Shown here piece after piece: positions 45,295 to 54,140 of a stretch of DNA of 64,000 nt. Where the stretch lies: positions 1,178,001 to 1,242,000 of the forward strand of contig NZ_CANMQT010000001.1 in the NCBI RefSeq assembly GCF_947500065.1. Direction: 5' to 3'. A program made the translations under genes and the position numbers. The notes under the pieces were generated by a model. The model ran no database searches, was not told where the DNA came from, and worked only from the letters and a program-made list of their open reading frames with translations. Within the stretch, counting starts at the first letter, position 1, and the number at the start of each line of letters is the position of its first letter. Source of the stretch: an uncultured Aquimarina sp. Its GTDB lineage: Bacteria > Bacteroidota > Bacteroidia > Flavobacteriales > Flavobacteriaceae.

Positions 45295-46512
45295 TCACCA
45301 AGCGAAAATTAATTCTACTTTTTTTAATAAAATCCCTATCAACGTCAAAAAGTTCTTATTAAACAAGCTTTCAATAAAATAGTCCCTAAGCACAATTAGA
45401 TTGACAAAAAAACTTGGTATCAAAAAAATAAAAAATAGCTTTAAAAAAAACTTATTATTACTGCACTTATATTCATAAAACAAAAGAAATATAAACATTA
45501 GTTCAACTAAATATGTTAATCTGAGTTGAATATCAGGAGTCACACTAAAAATATTTAACATACTCATCAATAAAATCACTATGTTTCTATAGCTTGATTT
45601 TCTATTAAACGTTAAAAACATATATATATGTGCAAAATATATCCAAGAAATTCGAATTTTATATGATAAATAAGCGCTTACAGATCCTTTAATTCCTTTC
45701 TCAATGAAATCCAGTCCTTGCAAATATCCCTTTATTTTAGCATCAAAAGATTCTGGAAGAGGTAAACTTAGAGCAATATCATGTAAGTATTGTTTAGTAA
45801 ACAAAAGAAAAAAGAACGAAATCAGATATATAATAAAAACTATTTTAGTTCTTAATTTCCAAAAAATTCCAAATATATATACTGGAACAAAAAGTAATAT
45901 TCCAAAATGAGTAAATGTTCCAAGGGCTATAAATAAAAAGCCCTTAATTTTTTTATCTTCAAAAAGTCCTGTATAAAAACCATAGATAGCTATAGAAACA
46001 GCTAATATATTCCGTATACCTGAGTATAACCCCATTAATTCAATAGAAATAAAAATACTTACAATTCCCAAAAAGTAATCTCTATTTGATATTTCTATAT
46101 CTCTAACAAGTTTTTCATATACAGCATAAATTAAATATAGCGTTATAAAAGTACAAATAGCGAAAAACAACTGACCTGATAATCCTAATTTAGCGAAAAA
46201 GTAAATACCAAAATAAACTACGAAATCTAGTCTTTTTTGAGCGCTTAATGTGAATAAAAAATCTTCAAAACCAATATTCTTTATTTTTTTATAAAAACGA
46301 TAAAACTGATATAAATCTTTGGTTTCAGAAGGAATCAATTGGTATGTAATTAACGAGGCAAAAATCATTAATAAAACCAAGCAAAACTTATTCCTATTAT
46401 AAACACTAATGAAAATAGAAGGCAATGCAAGTAAAGGGCTTATAATAAACAAAAGACCATTTAAAAGACTTGTATTTTTTACCTTAATTTTTAAGTTTTT
46501 TACCTCACCCAT
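45295..46512 (-). CDS. EpsG-family polysaccharide polymerase-like membrane protein
   Basis: A 405-residue protein with about eleven helices. The region LIPSETKDLYQFYRFYKKIKNIGFEDFL after the second helix and GLYSGIRNILAVSIAIYGFY in the middle match the EpsG family (Wzy-type polymerases), where the Arg in SGIRN is conserved. Probably the repeat-unit polymerase of the module formed with the flippase at 47080-48360. Notably rich in Ile, Lys and Phe. Confidence 0.85.
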   Translation of the reverse strand: MGEVKNLKIKVKNTSLLNGLLFIISPLLALPSIFISVYNRNKFCLVLLMIFASLITYQLIPSETKDLYQFYRFYKKIKNIGFEDFLFTLSAQKRLDFVVYFGIYFFAKLGLSGQLFFAICTFITLYLIYAVYEKLVRDIEISNRDYFLGIVSIFISIELMGLYSGIRNILAVSIAIYGFYTGLFEDKKIKGFLFIALGTFTHFGILLFVPVYIFGIFWKLRTKIVFIIYLISFFFLLFTKQYLHDIALSLPLPESFDAKIKGYLQGLDFIEKGIKGSVSAYLSYKIRISWIYFAHIYMFLTFNRKSSYRNIVILLMSMLNIFSVTPDIQLRLTYLVELMFIFLLFYEYKCSNNKFFLKLFFIFLIPSFFVNLIVLRDYFIESLFNKNFLTLIGILLKKVELIFAW

Positions 46513-46571
46513 CTTTCATACTACATTTCAAACACCACAATAAGCAGTATCTTTTTAGAATATTTTAATAA

Positions 46572-47087
46572 TTATTGAATATTAAATTTTTTCGACAAAA
46601 AAAGCTTTTTATCCATTGGACTCATATCATGAGTAAAATCAAATTTAGCTTCATTCTTTTTTAAATAATCTTCAATTGACAAAATAAATTTAGCCGGGCA
46701 TCCGGCGTAAATACTATTTGCTTTCAATTCTCCTTTTACAATGCTTCCTGCACCGACAATTACATTGTCCCCAATTTTAGTTCCGGGTAATATTGTGCTA
46801 TTAATCCCAATAAAAACATTATTACCAATTATTATCTTATCAAAAAGATCTATATTTCTATATTCCTTAAATAAGCCTCTTATAACCGACAAACTACCGT
46901 CATGAGTTACAAAATGTACATTGGAAGAAGTAGCAACTCTATCACCCACCTCAATTAAATAAGGTTCTGATCCAAAATATTTTGTGCGAAATACACAATT
47001 CTCCCCATACTTAACTCCTACTCTTTTAGCATATTTATTTGGCGACAAAACTCTATAATAGAAACTGTTTAAAAACCTTTTAATCAT
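46572..47087 (-). CDS. Hexapeptide-repeat (LbH) acyltransferase
   Basis: A 171-residue trimeric left-handed beta-helix acetyltransferase. The signature is IGNNVFIGINSTILPGTKIGDNVIVGAGSIVKGELKANSIYAGCPAKFI (about 92-140), with the catalytic His in FVTHDGSL (about 59-66). It likely acetylates a hydroxyl or amino group of a sugar in the repeat unit. It overlaps the upstream flippase by 8 bases. Confidence 0.92.
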   Translation of the reverse strand: MIKRFLNSFYYRVLSPNKYAKRVGVKYGENCVFRTKYFGSEPYLIEVGDRVATSSNVHFVTHDGSLSVIRGLFKEYRNIDLFDKIIIGNNVFIGINSTILPGTKIGDNVIVGAGSIVKGELKANSIYAGCPAKFILSIEDYLKKNEAKFDFTHDMSPMDKKLFLSKKFNIQ

Positions 47088-48360
47088 TGTTCTCGGATAT
47101 ATTAAAAACTAATTTTTCATATTTAATGATCTTCCTCTTTACTATCAAGTAATTTAAGAAACTTAAAAATAACGATGTTAAAGAAAAAACTAAAACTACC
47201 ATATTAAAACTACCTTCTAACATAATACTGAGAAACAATGAGGTCGTAGTAATTAAAAAACACAAAATAGTATAGTAAAAAGCATATTTTTGAAATGGAT
47301 ATATTTTTAATGATACCGATGACGGAATTGAAATAAAATACCAAATAAAAACAGGAATTAAGAATCTTGTAAGATTTCCGCTTTCTGTCCAGTTTTCCCC
47401 AAAAACTAAAACTACAATAGGTGGTAAAACAAAAAATATTATACCAGATAAAATAATTGCTGAAAGCAGTAATATGTAGAAAACTTTGTTATATATCGAT
47501 AAAATAGGTTGATTATTCTTTTTTCTTTGTGCTAATTTCGATAATAATACTGGTCGTATGGAAGAAGATATTAATCCTGCCGGTTGTACAATCAGACTAA
47601 AAGCTATTGAGTATATAGCAACATCTGTTAAAGAAAAATATTCATTAAAAATTATTACCGGCAGTCCAGCAGATAATGCCAAAATTAAATTAGACCAACA
47701 GAAATATTTAGGATACTCTTTATATGTTATTAAATTTTTATATAAAGCTACCTTATTTTGCCATTTAAACAATCCAGATTGGATGTTTCCATCTTTATAA
47801 ATCAAATAAAATATCGTGCCTACAGATGCAATAATAAACCCTAATATTAACCCTTTTTGACTACTTAAATAGTATAAACCAACCTGAAATAAAAGAAGCA
47901 CAAAATTCCTTAATACTTTAGATGTGCTCAATCGTGAGTATAAATTATATCTAATTTTAAAATAACCCAGAGAGTTCACTACCACCTGAAAAAAAGTCCC
48001 AATAGCAATAAAAACAGCTATTGATTTATACTCCTTAAAAAAATCAAACGGGATATATAAAATAAGTGCTATTAGAAATGAAAATGAAAATGAAAATAAA
48101 AGAGCAATTTTCAATACTGCATTTGCATCTTCATCCTTTTTCGGCAACACAATCGTCGTGTCATATGCCAAGGTAACAAATGAAGTCGTAATGCTAATAG
48201 TAGAAACAAAAAGAGCGTACACACCTATAATTTCCTTGTCATATAAACGAGTTATGATTGGCATTCCTATAAGCATTAATAACTGTGCTAAAAAAGTTCC
48301 CGTTGAAACTTTCAGTACATTTTTTACAAATAAACTTTTTAGGACGGTCGCTTTAACCAT
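47080..48360 (-). CDS. Polysaccharide flippase (Wzx-like), second copy
   Basis: A 426-residue membrane protein with 12-14 helices and the family opening VLKVSTGTFLAQLLMLIGMPIITRLYDKEIIGVYALFVSTISITT. It is not closely similar to the flippase at 32343-33689 beyond the shared fold, so it is a separate transporter and not a fresh duplicate. It is the first gene of a module with an acyltransferase and EpsG polymerase, and it overlaps the acyltransferase by 8 bases. Confidence 0.9.
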   Translation of the reverse strand: MVKATVLKSLFVKNVLKVSTGTFLAQLLMLIGMPIITRLYDKEIIGVYALFVSTISITTSFVTLAYDTTIVLPKKDEDANAVLKIALLFSFSFSFLIALILYIPFDFFKEYKSIAVFIAIGTFFQVVVNSLGYFKIRYNLYSRLSTSKVLRNFVLLLFQVGLYYLSSQKGLILGFIIASVGTIFYLIYKDGNIQSGLFKWQNKVALYKNLITYKEYPKYFCWSNLILALSAGLPVIIFNEYFSLTDVAIYSIAFSLIVQPAGLISSSIRPVLLSKLAQRKKNNQPILSIYNKVFYILLLSAIILSGIIFFVLPPIVVLVFGENWTESGNLTRFLIPVFIWYFISIPSSVSLKIYPFQKYAFYYTILCFLITTTSLFLSIMLEGSFNMVVLVFSLTSLFLSFLNYLIVKRKIIKYEKLVFNISENND

Positions 48361-48532
48361 TTCGTTTTTATCTACACTTTTTAAAATCAGAAGACGAATA
48401 ATAACTCATCATAAATTACAAATGTGATTATTAAAAAATCTTTCTGTTACATTATTATTCTGAAAGTAAACTAAAATTAACAATGCCGAAAACATAGATT
48501 ACAATCAAAAAAACATTAATAAGTTTTCTTTA

Positions 48533-49399
48533 TTATTTAATTTTTGTGCTAAGGTTTTTTAGTGATTCTTTCCAATTCAAAATATATAAATTAAATGTAT
48601 TATTACATTTTATTTTATTCAATACACTGTATTTTGGTCTTTCCGCAAAAGTATGGTAATTATCTGTTTTTTCTAGTCTAATAGTATCATCTTTACCTAT
48701 GTTATTAATTATTTCCTTTGCAAAATCATACCAAGTAGCTTCTCCTTGATTACTAAAATGATAAACCCCATAATCCTTGTTTTGAATACTAATTAAATAT
48801 AAAATAAACTTAGCTAAATCATTAGCATTTGTAGGGGTTCCTTTTTCCGAAGTTGTTATTTTTAAAGTATTCTCTTTTTTAGATAAACTAAGAATTGTTT
48901 TATAAAAATTATGTCCATATTCAGAATATAGCCACGAAGTTCTAATAATAAAATATGTCTTTAAAATTTCTTCAATATATTTCTCTCCTTGCAATTTAGA
49001 TTTTCCATATTCATTAATTGGATTGGGAGTATCTTCTTCGCTATATGGAGTTTGTTTTTTGCCATCGAAAACATAATCAGTAGAAATATGAATCAGAGTT
49101 TTGTTTGTTTCTTTACAAATTTCAGCCAAATTCTTAACACCTTCTGCATTTACCAAAAAAGCTTTGTTAGGTTCTTTTTCTGCTTGTTCAACATTAGTAT
49201 ATGCAGCACAATTAATCACATAATCAAAAGAATTATTTCTAAAAAAAAGAACTATATTTTCTTTATTAGTAATATTTAACTCCTTAGAATTAGTAAAGCA
49301 CAAATCTAAATCTGGATAATTACTTTTTAATAATTTAATAGATTTTCCTAATTGGCCATCTCCACCTGTAACAAGGATATTTATTTTATTTTTTGGCAT
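48533..49399 (-). CDS. rfbD: dTDP-4-dehydrorhamnose reductase
   Basis: Last step of dTDP-L-rhamnose synthesis: NADPH-dependent reduction of dTDP-4-keto-L-rhamnose. The 288-residue protein has GGDGQLGKSIKLL (about 12-24), ISTDYVFDGKKQTPYSEEDTPNPINEYGKSKLQGEKYI with the Tyr/Lys pair YGKSK, and SWLYSEYGHNFYKTIL, all typical of RfbD. It is distinct from the RmlD-like reductase at 36330. Unusually, it is separated from rfbBAC by a Wzz-like gene. Confidence 0.95.
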   Translation of the reverse strand: MPKNKINILVTGGDGQLGKSIKLLKSNYPDLDLCFTNSKELNITNKENIVLFFRNNSFDYVINCAAYTNVEQAEKEPNKAFLVNAEGVKNLAEICKETNKTLIHISTDYVFDGKKQTPYSEEDTPNPINEYGKSKLQGEKYIEEILKTYFIIRTSWLYSEYGHNFYKTILSLSKKENTLKITTSEKGTPTNANDLAKFILYLISIQNKDYGVYHFSNQGEATWYDFAKEIINNIGKDDTIRLEKTDNYHTFAERPKYSVLNKIKCNNTFNLYILNWKESLKNLSTKIK

Positions 49400-49470
49400 A
49401 AAGGATCTTTAAAAACTAAATTCAAAGGGCTCTTCTAAGTTAAGTCTTATAAGAGTTTTTAATCAATTCT

Positions 49471-50508
49471 CTATTTGTTGTACTCTTTTAAGTACTTATT
49501 TATAGATAATAAAATAAGTGCGATAAATGTTAGTACAATAAACGCTATTGGAAGTAGCACTTTCTTTTGAGTAACTAAATCATTAATCAAAGCTCCTTTT
49601 TCAGGGAAATCAGAAATCACGTTAATTGTACTTTTTGTGTTGGCCTTCAAATTATTGAGTCTTACTTTTTCTTCTTTCAATAATTTTGACTGAACAAGTA
49701 AATCAATTTCTGAGGCCGATGAAGAACTTTCCTTAGCAAGATTTATACTGGTAGAACTAACAGATTTATTTGCTTCCAAAATCTTTATCTTTTTATAAAA
49801 ATCTTGGAGGGAATCTATTTCTATTAACTGCTTCTCAATTAATGAATCTCTTAATGCAATATTAACATCATTTACGTTTTTTTGAAGTAGAAAATATTCG
49901 TTATTTTCTATAGATCTTACAATTGTCTTTTGGCATTTTTTAGCCGCTATAGGATTCGTAGCTTCAATCTGAATTCTATGAAATTTAGCATTGATATCAT
50001 TAAAATTATTCAAGTAATCCTCGTAATCCACAAGTTTTCTAGAAACCGTATCTAACTCCTGAATAAACTCACTAAACTGTCTTATTTTCTGAGTTTTATC
50101 TGAGAATGATTCTATTTTAATTTTCTTTATCGTTAGAGCGAAACTATCAGGAATCGATAAGGCCTGGGCTAACGCCTTACTTTCTCTCTTAATCGCTAGC
50201 TCGTTATAAAATTCAATATTATTATATAATTGTTGAACACTATTAAAATTAGGCTCTACAATCATTGAAGATCCATAAATAGGCTCCGAAATTGAATCCC
50301 AATACCATCCTGTCACTAATCCAACGCACCCAGCAATAGCAAATTTCAAAAAATGTCTTCTTATAAATTGAAGAAAAAGAATAATGGAATGAAAAATTCC
50401 TTTAAAAATATTAACTATAAAAGTGAATAATCTATTAAACCCGTCACCAATTAATTTAAATAATTGACCTAGGTCTATTTCTTCTGAAGTATTTTCCTTA
50501 CTACTCAT
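49471..50508 (-). CDS. Wzz-like chain-length/copolymerase membrane protein, copy 2
   Basis: A 345-residue inner-membrane protein. A hydrophobic, amphipathic N-terminal stretch (about 12-50) leads into a membrane helix (about 52-68), then a periplasmic region starting IYGSSMIVEPNFNSVQQLYNNIEF with long coiled-coil segments (about 190-260), and a second helix (about 317-336). There is no cytoplasmic tyrosine kinase domain. It shares layout and the motif E-P-x5-Q-x-(I/L)-Y with the protein at 53163-54140. It lies between rfbC and rfbD and has a TAACTTTG -7 element upstream. Confidence 0.75.
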   Translation of the reverse strand: MSSKENTSEEIDLGQLFKLIGDGFNRLFTFIVNIFKGIFHSIILFLQFIRRHFLKFAIAGCVGLVTGWYWDSISEPIYGSSMIVEPNFNSVQQLYNNIEFYNELAIKRESKALAQALSIPDSFALTIKKIKIESFSDKTQKIRQFSEFIQELDTVSRKLVDYEDYLNNFNDINAKFHRIQIEATNPIAAKKCQKTIVRSIENNEYFLLQKNVNDVNIALRDSLIEKQLIEIDSLQDFYKKIKILEANKSVSSTSINLAKESSSSASEIDLLVQSKLLKEEKVRLNNLKANTKSTINVISDFPEKGALINDLVTQKKVLLPIAFIVLTFIALILLSINKYLKEYNK

Positions 50509-50550
50509 ATTTCACTAATGTTGAAAGTGTAATTTTACCTTAATTTTCGG

Positions 50551-50558
50551 CAAAGTTA
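50551..50558 (-). promoter_or_regulatory. -7 element upstream of the second Wzz-like gene
   Basis: Minus-strand TAACTTTG matches TAnnTTTG, 43-50 bases before the ATG at 50508 and about 28 bases after the rfbC stop. It suggests that wzz copy 2 and rfbD can be transcribed separately from rfbBAC. Confidence 0.5.
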
Positions 50559-50585
50559 ATTTCTTTTTAAGAATATATGGAAAAA

Positions 50586-51128
50586 TTACGCTAAATCTTT
50601 ATAAAAGCGCAGTTCAGAGTCTTTCTCCGATACCTTGATTTCTGATGTTTTGATTTTCCAATCAATGCTTAACTCTGGGTCGTTATATATTATTCCAGAT
50701 TCTGCTTCTTTATTATAATAATTATCACATTTATAATTAAAAATAGCTTCGTCACTCAATACAACAAAACCATGTGCAAAACCTCGAGGAACAAATAATT
50801 GGTAATTATTTTGATCATTTAATTCTATAGCAAAATGTTTTCCTAAAGTAGGAGAATCTTGTCTCAAATCAACTGCTACATCCAATACACTCCCTTTCGT
50901 TACTCTAACTAATTTTGCTTGTGCATACTCCCCTTTTTGAAAATGTAATCCTCTTAATATTCCTTTTGAAGAAATTGATTGGTTATCCTGAACAAAATCT
51001 GTCTGTAATCCCGTTATTTCTTTAAATGTATTAGCATTAAAGCTCTCAAAGAAAGAACCTCTTTCATCTTTGAATATTCTTGGTTTCAATACGAAACAAC
51101 CTTCTATAAACGTTTTTTCTATTTGCAT
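50586..51128 (-). CDS. rfbC: dTDP-4-dehydrorhamnose 3,5-epimerase
   Basis: Cupin-fold epimerase, 180 residues. Motifs are CFVLKPRIFKDERGSFFESFNANTF (about 11-35), the catalytic histidine in LRGLHFQKGEYAQAKLVRV (about 59-77), VAVDLRQDSPT, LFVPRGFAHGFVVLSD and YKCDNYYNKEAESGI. All catalytic residues appear intact. It follows rfbA with a 72-base gap that holds a small dispersed repeat. Confidence 0.96.
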   Translation of the reverse strand: MQIEKTFIEGCFVLKPRIFKDERGSFFESFNANTFKEITGLQTDFVQDNQSISSKGILRGLHFQKGEYAQAKLVRVTKGSVLDVAVDLRQDSPTLGKHFAIELNDQNNYQLFVPRGFAHGFVVLSDEAIFNYKCDNYYNKEAESGIIYNDPELSIDWKIKTSEIKVSEKDSELRFYKDLA

Positions 51129-51160
51129 TGTGTATTTTGTTATACCTTATCTCTATGAAA

Positions 51161-51188
51161 GGTGGATTCCAGCCTACGCAGGAATGAC
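51161..51188. repeat. Dispersed imperfect palindrome in the rfbA-rfbC gap
   Basis: The segment contains GGATTCCAGCC, TACGC and AGGAATGAC, folding as ATTCC...GGAAT with an inner GC...GC stem. Sequences of this kind (GTCATTCCTGCGTAGGCTGGAATCC in the other strand, split here) occur as scattered intergenic repeats in many bacteria. It lies between two genes of one operon. A single copy only was found in the window. Confidence 0.55.
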
Positions 51189-51200
51189 AAAAAATGAATA

Positions 51201-52058
51201 TTAATCTAATTGCAATAAATATTTTCCATATCCACTTTTAATCAATGGTTTTGCCAATCCTTCTAGTTGATTTTTGGTAATAAAACCCTTTTTGTAAGCT
51301 ATTTCCTCGATTGCACCTATTTTCAATCCTTGACGCTCTTCAATCACCTGTACAAATTGTGAAGCTTGCATTAATGAATTAAACGTTCCTGTATCCAACC
51401 AAGCAGTACCTTTATCCAAAATACTTACTTTTAATTTTCCTTGTTTTAGATATTCATTGTTTACATCAGTAATTTCCAATTCACCTCTATCACTTGGTTT
51501 AATATTTTTCGCAATCCGAACAACTTCATTGTTATAAAAATAAATCCCTGGAACTGCATAATTAGATTTTGGAAGTTTTGGTTTTTCCTCAATTGATATT
51601 GCTTTTCCAGTACTATCAAAATCTACAACACCATATCTTTCTGGATCTTGTACATGGTATGCATAGATAATTCCTCCTTCTGGATCGTTATTACTCTCCA
51701 GGAGTTGCTCTAAACCAGATCCATAAAAAATATTGTCCCCCAAAATCAAGGCCACCTTATCGTTGCCGATAAATTTTTCTCCTATAACAAATGCTTCTGC
51801 CAATCCATTTGGCTCTTTCTGAACAGCATACTCAAAAACACATCCATATTTCTTACCATCTCCTAATAACTTTTCAAATAATGGCAAATCTAATGGAGTA
51901 GAAATAATAAGGATTTCACGAATTCCTGCAGACATTAGCGTAGAAAGCGGATAATAGATCATAGGTTTATCATACACCGGCATAAGTTGTTTACTTATTG
52001 CTAATGTTAGTGGGTGCAAACGTGTTCCTGATCCTCCTGCTAATATGATTCCTTTCAT
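51201..52058 (-). CDS. rfbA: Glucose-1-phosphate thymidylyltransferase
   Basis: First step of dTDP-rhamnose synthesis: joins glucose-1-phosphate and dTTP. The 285-residue protein has the nucleotidyl-transferase motif [37 protein letters not shown] (3-39), [10 protein letters not shown] with the metal-binding Asp, [32 protein letters not shown] and [13 protein letters not shown] near the C-terminus. Complete and normal in length. Confidence 0.97.
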   Translation of the reverse strand: MKGIILAGGSGTRLHPLTLAISKQLMPVYDKPMIYYPLSTLMSAGIREILIISTPLDLPLFEKLLGDGKKYGCVFEYAVQKEPNGLAEAFVIGEKFIGNDKVALILGDNIFYGSGLEQLLESNNDPEGGIIYAYHVQDPERYGVVDFDSTGKAISIEEKPKLPKSNYAVPGIYFYNNEVVRIAKNIKPSDRGELEITDVNNEYLKQGKLKVSILDKGTAWLDTGTFNSLMQASQFVQVIEERQGLKIGAIEEIAYKKGFITKNQLEGLAKPLIKSGYGKYLLQLD

Positions 52059-52138
52059 CCTAGATATTTTAGTCTATTTGTCTTCGGCAAGCTCAAGTTT
52101 ATACGCTAGTAGACGATTTGACATATATTTTTGAAATA

Positions 52139-53149
52139 TTACTGAAATTTTTCTAAATACCAGCTTATTGTTTTTTCAATTCCCGATTCAAAATTTTCTT
52201 CGGCTTTCCAACCTAATTCATTTTCAATTTTGGAAGCGTCAATCGCATATCTAAAATCATGGCCTGGTCTATCTGAAACAAATGTAATTAAATCGAGATA
52301 TGATTTTTGATCTTTTAAAGGTCTGATCCTATCCAGAATTTTACATATTGTTTTGGCAATATATATATTCTCCCTTTCGTTCTTACCTCCTATATTATAG
52401 GTTTCACCTAATTTTCCGTTTTTTAAAACTAAATAAATTCCTTTACAATGATCCAAAACATATAACCAATCCCTTATGTTTTTACCATCTCCATAGATTG
52501 GAATATTTTCTTCAGAAACTGCTTTTCTTATAATAGTAGGTATTAGCTTTTCATTATGTTGTCTGGGACCATAGTTATTTGAGCAATTAGTAGTTACAAC
52601 AGGAAAACCGTATGTATGAAAATAACTTCTGACTAACATGTCTGAAGATGCTTTGGATGCACTGTATGGACTATTAGGGGCATAGGAAGTTTGTTCCGTA
52701 AATAAACCTGTCTCTCCCAAAGTCCCATATACCTCATCAGTTGACACATGCAGAAATCGAGCAGTTTCATATCCTTTTTTAAAAATATTAGGAGCGCTCA
52801 TCCAATATTTATAAGCTGTTTGGAGTAGATTAAACGTACCGACTATATTAGTATCGATAAAAGCTCCGGGATTACTAATGGAGTTATCTACATGAGATTC
52901 TGCAGCAAAATGCACTACAGTATCTATTTCATATTTCGAAAAAACATCTTCAAGAGCAGCTAGATCACAAATATCACCTTGAACAAAATAATAATTGTCG
53001 CTATTGGTTATTTCTATGTTTTTTAGATCAGAGGCATACGTTAGTTTATCGAAATTAACAATCACTTGACTATCCAATGCTGATATATAGTTAACGTAAT
53101 TCGATCCTATAAATCCTGCTCCTCCCGTTATTAAAACTTTTCTTGACAC
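52139..53149 (-). CDS. rfbB: dTDP-glucose 4,6-dehydratase
   Basis: Second step of the dTDP-rhamnose pathway, NAD-dependent. The 336-residue protein has TGGAGFIGSNYVNYI (7-21), HFAAESHVDNSISNPGAFIDTNIVGTFNLL (about 80-109), STDEVYG, the catalytic YSASKASSD Tyr/Lys pair and NCSNNYGPRQHNEKLIPTII. Motifs are complete; length is slightly short for the family. It lies 13 bases from the upstream Wzz-like gene. Confidence 0.97.
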   Translation of the reverse strand: MSRKVLITGGAGFIGSNYVNYISALDSQVIVNFDKLTYASDLKNIEITNSDNYYFVQGDICDLAALEDVFSKYEIDTVVHFAAESHVDNSISNPGAFIDTNIVGTFNLLQTAYKYWMSAPNIFKKGYETARFLHVSTDEVYGTLGETGLFTEQTSYAPNSPYSASKASSDMLVRSYFHTYGFPVVTTNCSNNYGPRQHNEKLIPTIIRKAVSEENIPIYGDGKNIRDWLYVLDHCKGIYLVLKNGKLGETYNIGGKNERENIYIAKTICKILDRIRPLKDQKSYLDLITFVSDRPGHDFRYAIDASKIENELGWKAEENFESGIEKTISWYLEKFQ

Positions 53150-53162
53150 TAAATCGTTGTTT

Positions 53163-54140
53163 TTAACTATTAATATATTCGATTAGCTTACTCGGTAATT
53201 GCTTCAATATAAATAATAATGAAACTAAAAACACTAATAAAATAGGAACCCTAACCAACATTCTTTGTAATAATCCAGCCTGATAAAAAATTACATCTCC
53301 CTTTTCTACAATACTAAAAAGCTCATTGTCTAATGTTAATATTTCCTCTTGTCTCCTAATTATATTTAGTAAGCTTTGTTTTCTTGCTAATAATGATGCT
53401 ATTGTAGGTATTTCTTCTTCCTTACCAACAACAATAAATTTATCCTCTTTTTCAAGAGGGTTATTAAGAAGTCTTTCTAAATACTTCTCTATATACGCTA
53501 CTGTACTTTTATTATAATCTAACTCTTCTTTAGTTTTTTTCAGTCTCCAACTCAGCGCTTTATCATAATAGTCATTAGAACGGATATAGCTTAGTATATT
53601 CTCTGAAATCTTAGTGTTCTCAGCGTTTTTCATTTTAAAATTAAATATCAATCTATGATATTTATAAAAATTCTTATATCGCTCATCTTCAAGAGTCTGG
53701 GCATCATATTGCTCAATAATATGATGGAAATATTCTTTATCCCCATATTCCAAATGTAATTTTTTTAAAACATCTGTGGCTCTTATAATAGGTTCTATTT
53801 TGGCATTTTTAAAATAGGCAATACTGGCAGAGTCTATATTCGCTTTTTGTAAAAAAATTGAATCTCTTAATTTTATATTTAGATTATCAACAAGATCATA
53901 TATATACTCTTGTGAATCATACTTAGGTTCTATAATAATTTCTTGAGTATATCTTTTACCATAATTCCCTTTAGATTCTAAGAAATAGCCTCCTACTGCA
54001 CCAATTATTAACAACCCTACAAAAAGTATCCATTTCTTTTTATAGAATAAAAAAATAGAAACAAATATCTTTAAAACTGATTTGAAGGCTTTTACTATAT
54101 TTCTAACTATATAACTTAGATTTACTTCTTCAGTACTCAT
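53163..54140 (-). CDS. Wzz-like chain-length/copolymerase membrane protein, copy 1
   Basis: A 325-residue inner-membrane protein with an amphipathic hydrophobic N-terminal stretch (about 8-32), a first membrane helix (about 35-52, ILFVGLLIIGAVGGYFLE), a periplasmic region with coiled-coil segments (IIIEPKYDSQEYIYDLVDNLN at about 69-89) and a second helix (about 296-312). It is a paralogue of the protein at 49471-50508. It has no Wzc kinase domain. The ATG immediately follows the stop of the upstream phosphorylase-like gene, with no intervening base, so the two are co-translated. Confidence 0.75.
   Translation of the reverse strand: MSTEEVNLSYIVRNIVKAFKSVLKIFVSIFLFYKKKWILFVGLLIIGAVGGYFLESKGNYGKRYTQEIIIEPKYDSQEYIYDLVDNLNIKLRDSIFLQKANIDSASIAYFKNAKIEPIIRATDVLKKLHLEYGDKEYFHHIIEQYDAQTLEDERYKNFYKYHRLIFNFKMKNAENTKISENILSYIRSNDYYDKALSWRLKKTKEELDYNKSTVAYIEKYLERLLNNPLEKEDKFIVVGKEEEIPTIASLLARKQSLLNIIRRQEEILTLDNELFSIVEKGDVIFYQAGLLQRMLVRVPILLVFLVSLLFILKQLPSKLIEYINS

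Noticed and set aside
52081..52115. Possible repeat fragment in the rfbB-rfbA gap (TCTTCGGCAAGCTCAAG)
   Set aside because: Looks like a common dispersed motif, but no second copy or palindrome in the window supports it.
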